Assembly: GCA_037013685.1 (NCBI GenBank) | Contig: CM072919.1 | Location: forward strand, 49,000,616 to 49,064,615 | DNA: 64,000 nt | From: Acridotheres tristis | Taxonomy: Eukaryota; Chordata; Aves; Passeriformes; Sturnidae | Direction: 5' to 3' | In this document: positions 61,021 through 64,000 of the stretch, in pieces | How positions within the stretch are numbered: position 1 is the stretch's first letter | How the letters are laid out: each line of letters opens with the position of its first letter | The notes under the pieces: generated by a model | The model's database searches: none | Seen by the model: the letters and a program-made list of their open reading frames with translations, nothing else | Told to the model about the DNA's origin: nothing | Made by a program: the position numbers and the translations under genes

Positions 61021-62487
61021 GTGAGTATTGGCAATTCAGAAATTCATTATGGCTCTGTGTTGCAACTTGTCTGTAAAATCATTCCATGCTTTTATGACAT
61101 CAGTAGTAATGTCAGGGATATATCCAGATATAGGTACATATTCTTTCTTCTTATGTATGTTTGTGTGTGCATGCACCTGTGGCTGCACATGTGGATGTGT
61201 ATATGTATTTTTTTTTCCATTAAAAAAGATACAACTGTGTGTGTATAATTGTACTATATATTTATATATGGCTTTAAACTTGAAGATTGAAACACACATT
61301 CTAAGTCTGGAATGAAAAGACCTGTATTCTAAAAAAATTATTGTTAATATTTTTAAATTTCACCTATGACAGCCACCCAATATGTGCTCAGAGCACGTGT
61401 GCATGTTGTGTGTATGTGTACAAGGTTCACTTCTAGAATTGACATGAGTGCTATGTACTGATATCTGGATTAATCTCAGTGTCATATTTTCTGTGGCACT
61501 TACATTTTACTTTCTTCATGTATGCAAAGGTTCAAATTGAACCTTAAATGTTAATTACAGTAATTTGTCCTGAGCATTTTCCATACTTTGTAATTTATTT
61601 GTTGGTGTTTTAAGATTTTGTGTGGCTGTTCAGTCAAGCATGTGATAAATGTTCCTCTGTACTGCATGCAGTGTTGTGTTTACAAGATATTTTCATATGT
61701 ACAACCATTGGTGTTTCCATTGTCACTGCTTTAGTTGCTAGTGCATATCTCTGGGGGTAAGAGAAGTGATGATAGCTCTCAAGAAAGAAAACCAGAACAC
61801 TTCCGAGCTGTACATCTACAAAAGAGAGGAAGATGGTTAAACCATGCATATATTTTCCTTTGAAATTGTTGAACTTTAATTTCTCTTGCAGTGAAGAAAT
61901 ATGACACAGAAGTGGAGCAGTCATTTATTTATTTTGTTTCTCTGTCTTCATGTCTGCTTTCTTGTTTCTCTTACTGTCTTCTCTGTAGCTATATCAAGAT
62001 GATTACCAGTCTGTTTTGCAGATCAACTATTCAGTTGCCTTGGTGGGTTTTATTTCTGCTTTACAGCACAAAGTTCAGCAGGGTTGGTCAGAGGAGCCAA
62101 AAGTACTTCTTGGTCTGTGCCCCTCATCATCCCAGCCACAGCCCGAGCTGTTCAGGATGATGCTGAATGTCTTCAGACCTCTCTTTGACCTCTGAGGGAG
62201 CTCCAGCAGCAATCCAGCAAGTGATGGATTTGATAACTGTGGGGTGTCTCACAATGAGCACTAAGCAGGGAAATTACTCTTTCATTTCAATAAAAACATG
62301 CAGAACAGAGAGAGTAGGAGAACAGTCGCATCAGTAATACAGGTAATAAGAGCAGTTAGGGAAATCTTTGCAGTTAGCTGGACTTTGGAAATCATGAGCA
62401 AGATACAAAGGCAAACTCCACACAGAATATAACTTAATGTATTGGATCGCTGGATCGCTGTAATTTGATTTTCTTTTGTATGTTTGC

Positions 62488-62508
62488 TTTTTTTTTTTTT
62501 TTTTTTTT
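62488..62508. repeat. Homopolymer T(21)
   Basis: An uninterrupted run of 21 T is flanked by GTTTGC on the left and GCAAAA on the right. It is the longest homopolymer in the window and is a likely site of length error in sequencing. Confidence 0.9.
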
Positions 62509-64000
62509 GCAAAATGCAAGTGTTCTGGTTTATATTTGTGAAGCAACTGAAGCATTACAGAAAGCTAGATAAAAATGAACATGTAGATAAGAATGAACAG
62601 TTAAAAACATACTGAACATTCTTTTAAGTGCTTTAAATTAGGCTATTAGAACTGTAGTTAAGCACTAGAATAGAAATAATGTATTTTTCCAAAGAGCTAA
62701 AATGTATCAGCTCCCAGTGAGATTATTTAAATTTTATTCCATCTGTGGAAATCAGTTAGGTAATTCAGTTGCTCAATTTTAGATGCATTTTTTTTTAAAT
62801 GGTAAAACAAACCTCTTTTCTTTATAGTTCCAGTGCTGTAAACAGAAGGGAAAGCTAATGCAGCTTTTCAGAGATGTTTCTAAGTAGCATTTGAAACTCT
62901 TTGAGAGCATGCTTTTAGTTCATACTTTTTTAATGATTCAGCACAATGTCAGTTATTTAATCATAAACCAAAACACAATAGGGTGTCCCAGAAGTTGGAG
63001 TGCATATGGTTTGCCTCCCCCTTGAGATGAGCTGATCTCAAGTGCTCATGTATAAGGTAAGGACTACTACTGCCCTTGGACCTTGGCACTCTGCATAATT
63101 ATTTGCCTTGTGCTCCTTGCAGAAAAGGACTAGACAAGAGTTGATATATGCTGGACACTATCAGAGGTACAGTCTGATGTATACATTCAGGCTGAATCTG
63201 GGATAACGTGTTTCCTTTATGGGGTGTGCCATTCTCCTTTCCACACTTTGGACCATAGCTTCCAAGCTTCGGTTTAGAATAAATGAGATTGTCCAGGCTT
63301 TCTAGCCAAAAGTTCTGGTTTCTTTACTGTATCTTTCTGTCAAGGGAAAACTACATTATTTCCTACTTACTTTTGTAAGTGATGAATATAACTGAATGAA
63401 TGTTACATTTTCTTACATTGAAATGTAACTAGCAGGTCTTACAGGTTTTGTAGAGCCAAGGTATTCTTATGGGCCTGTTGGCTGAAGCTGCTACATCAGC
63501 ATTTGTCCAATGAGCATTTTGTGATCGTAATACTAGTACTTTGCCATAGCTCAACACACTTGGAGATGGCTGAGAAATAGTAGTCATTATTCTCCAAAAT
63601 TCTTTTCTCTCTTTCTTTTTGCTTTAGCATTTCCCAGTGCTAGAACACCCTCAGGAAAGACAGATAAGGGTTAGTGACATTGTGCCGAGAGTTTGTTTCC
63701 AAGTGTATTTTAACTTCTCATCTCTCCCAAAGGAAAGTATGTTGTGTCAAGTGGAGTAACTCTTACGTGCTTGAAAAAAGGCCAGTGCAGAACAGGGAGA
63801 TTTAAGGAAGAGGTAAAGTTGTTAATAATGATGATTTTAGAATGGGTATGGATTTAGATAGTACGGTTTTAGAAATATCCATTAAAAGAACTAGTAAGTT
63901 AACTTCCATTTAGCACCCTAGACACCTTCATACTTTTTGCACTTTTCTAGATGTGGTGGATGTGAGAGGAGATGTGCTTGGACACATACACAGATGGACA

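Larger units (their letters stand above)
58178..64000 (+). other. MPDZ intron 21, runs off the window
   Basis: At least 5.8 kb of intron follow exon 21. I looked for the next constitutive exon, which should continue the last PDZ6 strand after the split Lys codon, and did not find it. The intron holds the candidate cassette exon at 60979-61020 and a T21 run at 62488-62508. No other gene is seen. Confidence 0.85.

Noticed and set aside
58178..64000. Search for the next constitutive MPDZ exon (end of PDZ6)
   Set aside because: No stretch with an acceptor and a frame continuing the last PDZ6 strand was found, so the exon must lie beyond the window.
1..64000. CRISPR arrays, operons, tRNA or rRNA genes, or an unknown multi-gene system
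   Set aside because: Nothing of the kind is visible; the window is a single intron-rich vertebrate gene with its promoter and ordinary repeats.

Overview
This window is vertebrate genomic DNA and most likely avian. The evidence is long AT-rich introns with GT-AG splice sites, a single CpG-island promoter, two degraded CR1-type LINE 3' ends (tail of TTCTGTGA-like octamers) and two solo LTRs of avian endogenous-retrovirus type. The only protein-coding gene I can support is the 5' half of MPDZ (MUPP1, multiple PDZ domain protein) on the + strand. I assigned it by reading the encoded L27 and PDZ domains and comparing them with the family from memory. In birds this locus normally lies on chromosome Z; that is synteny knowledge, not visible here.

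Layout: 1-6480 is AT-rich upstream intergenic sequence with two short perfect tandem duplications and no recognisable gene. About 6490-7830 is a CpG island with GC boxes and a plausible non-coding first exon ending at the donor at 7014/7015. Intron 1 (about 8.5 kb) leads to exon 2, which holds the start codon at 15514. Twenty coding exons follow (15514 to 58177). Together they give 3,257 coding nt, or 1,085 whole codons plus two bases, with no frameshift or internal stop. The window ends inside intron 21, so the 3' half of the gene (PDZ7 onward) is missing.

Encoded protein: an N-terminal L27 domain (about residues 3-61), a linker, PDZ1 (about 138-225), PDZ2 (258-340), PDZ3 (378-463), PDZ4 (546-632), PDZ5 (702-790), a long poorly conserved linker (792-1005), then PDZ6 (from about 1007), whose last strand lies in the next exon. 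MPDZ is a scaffold at tight junctions and synapses. L27 binds the cell-polarity protein PALS1, and the PDZ domains bind C-terminal tails of membrane and signalling proteins.

Insertions: introns 13 and 16 each carry a solo LTR in antisense orientation. The second has a perfect 5-bp target-site duplication, which fixes its boundaries. Intron 21 holds a 42-nt candidate cassette exon (60979-61020) that keeps the reading frame and would insert 14 residues into the last strand of PDZ6; this is the most interesting testable item. I found no unknown multi-gene system, no RNA gene, no CRISPR array and no second protein-coding gene.
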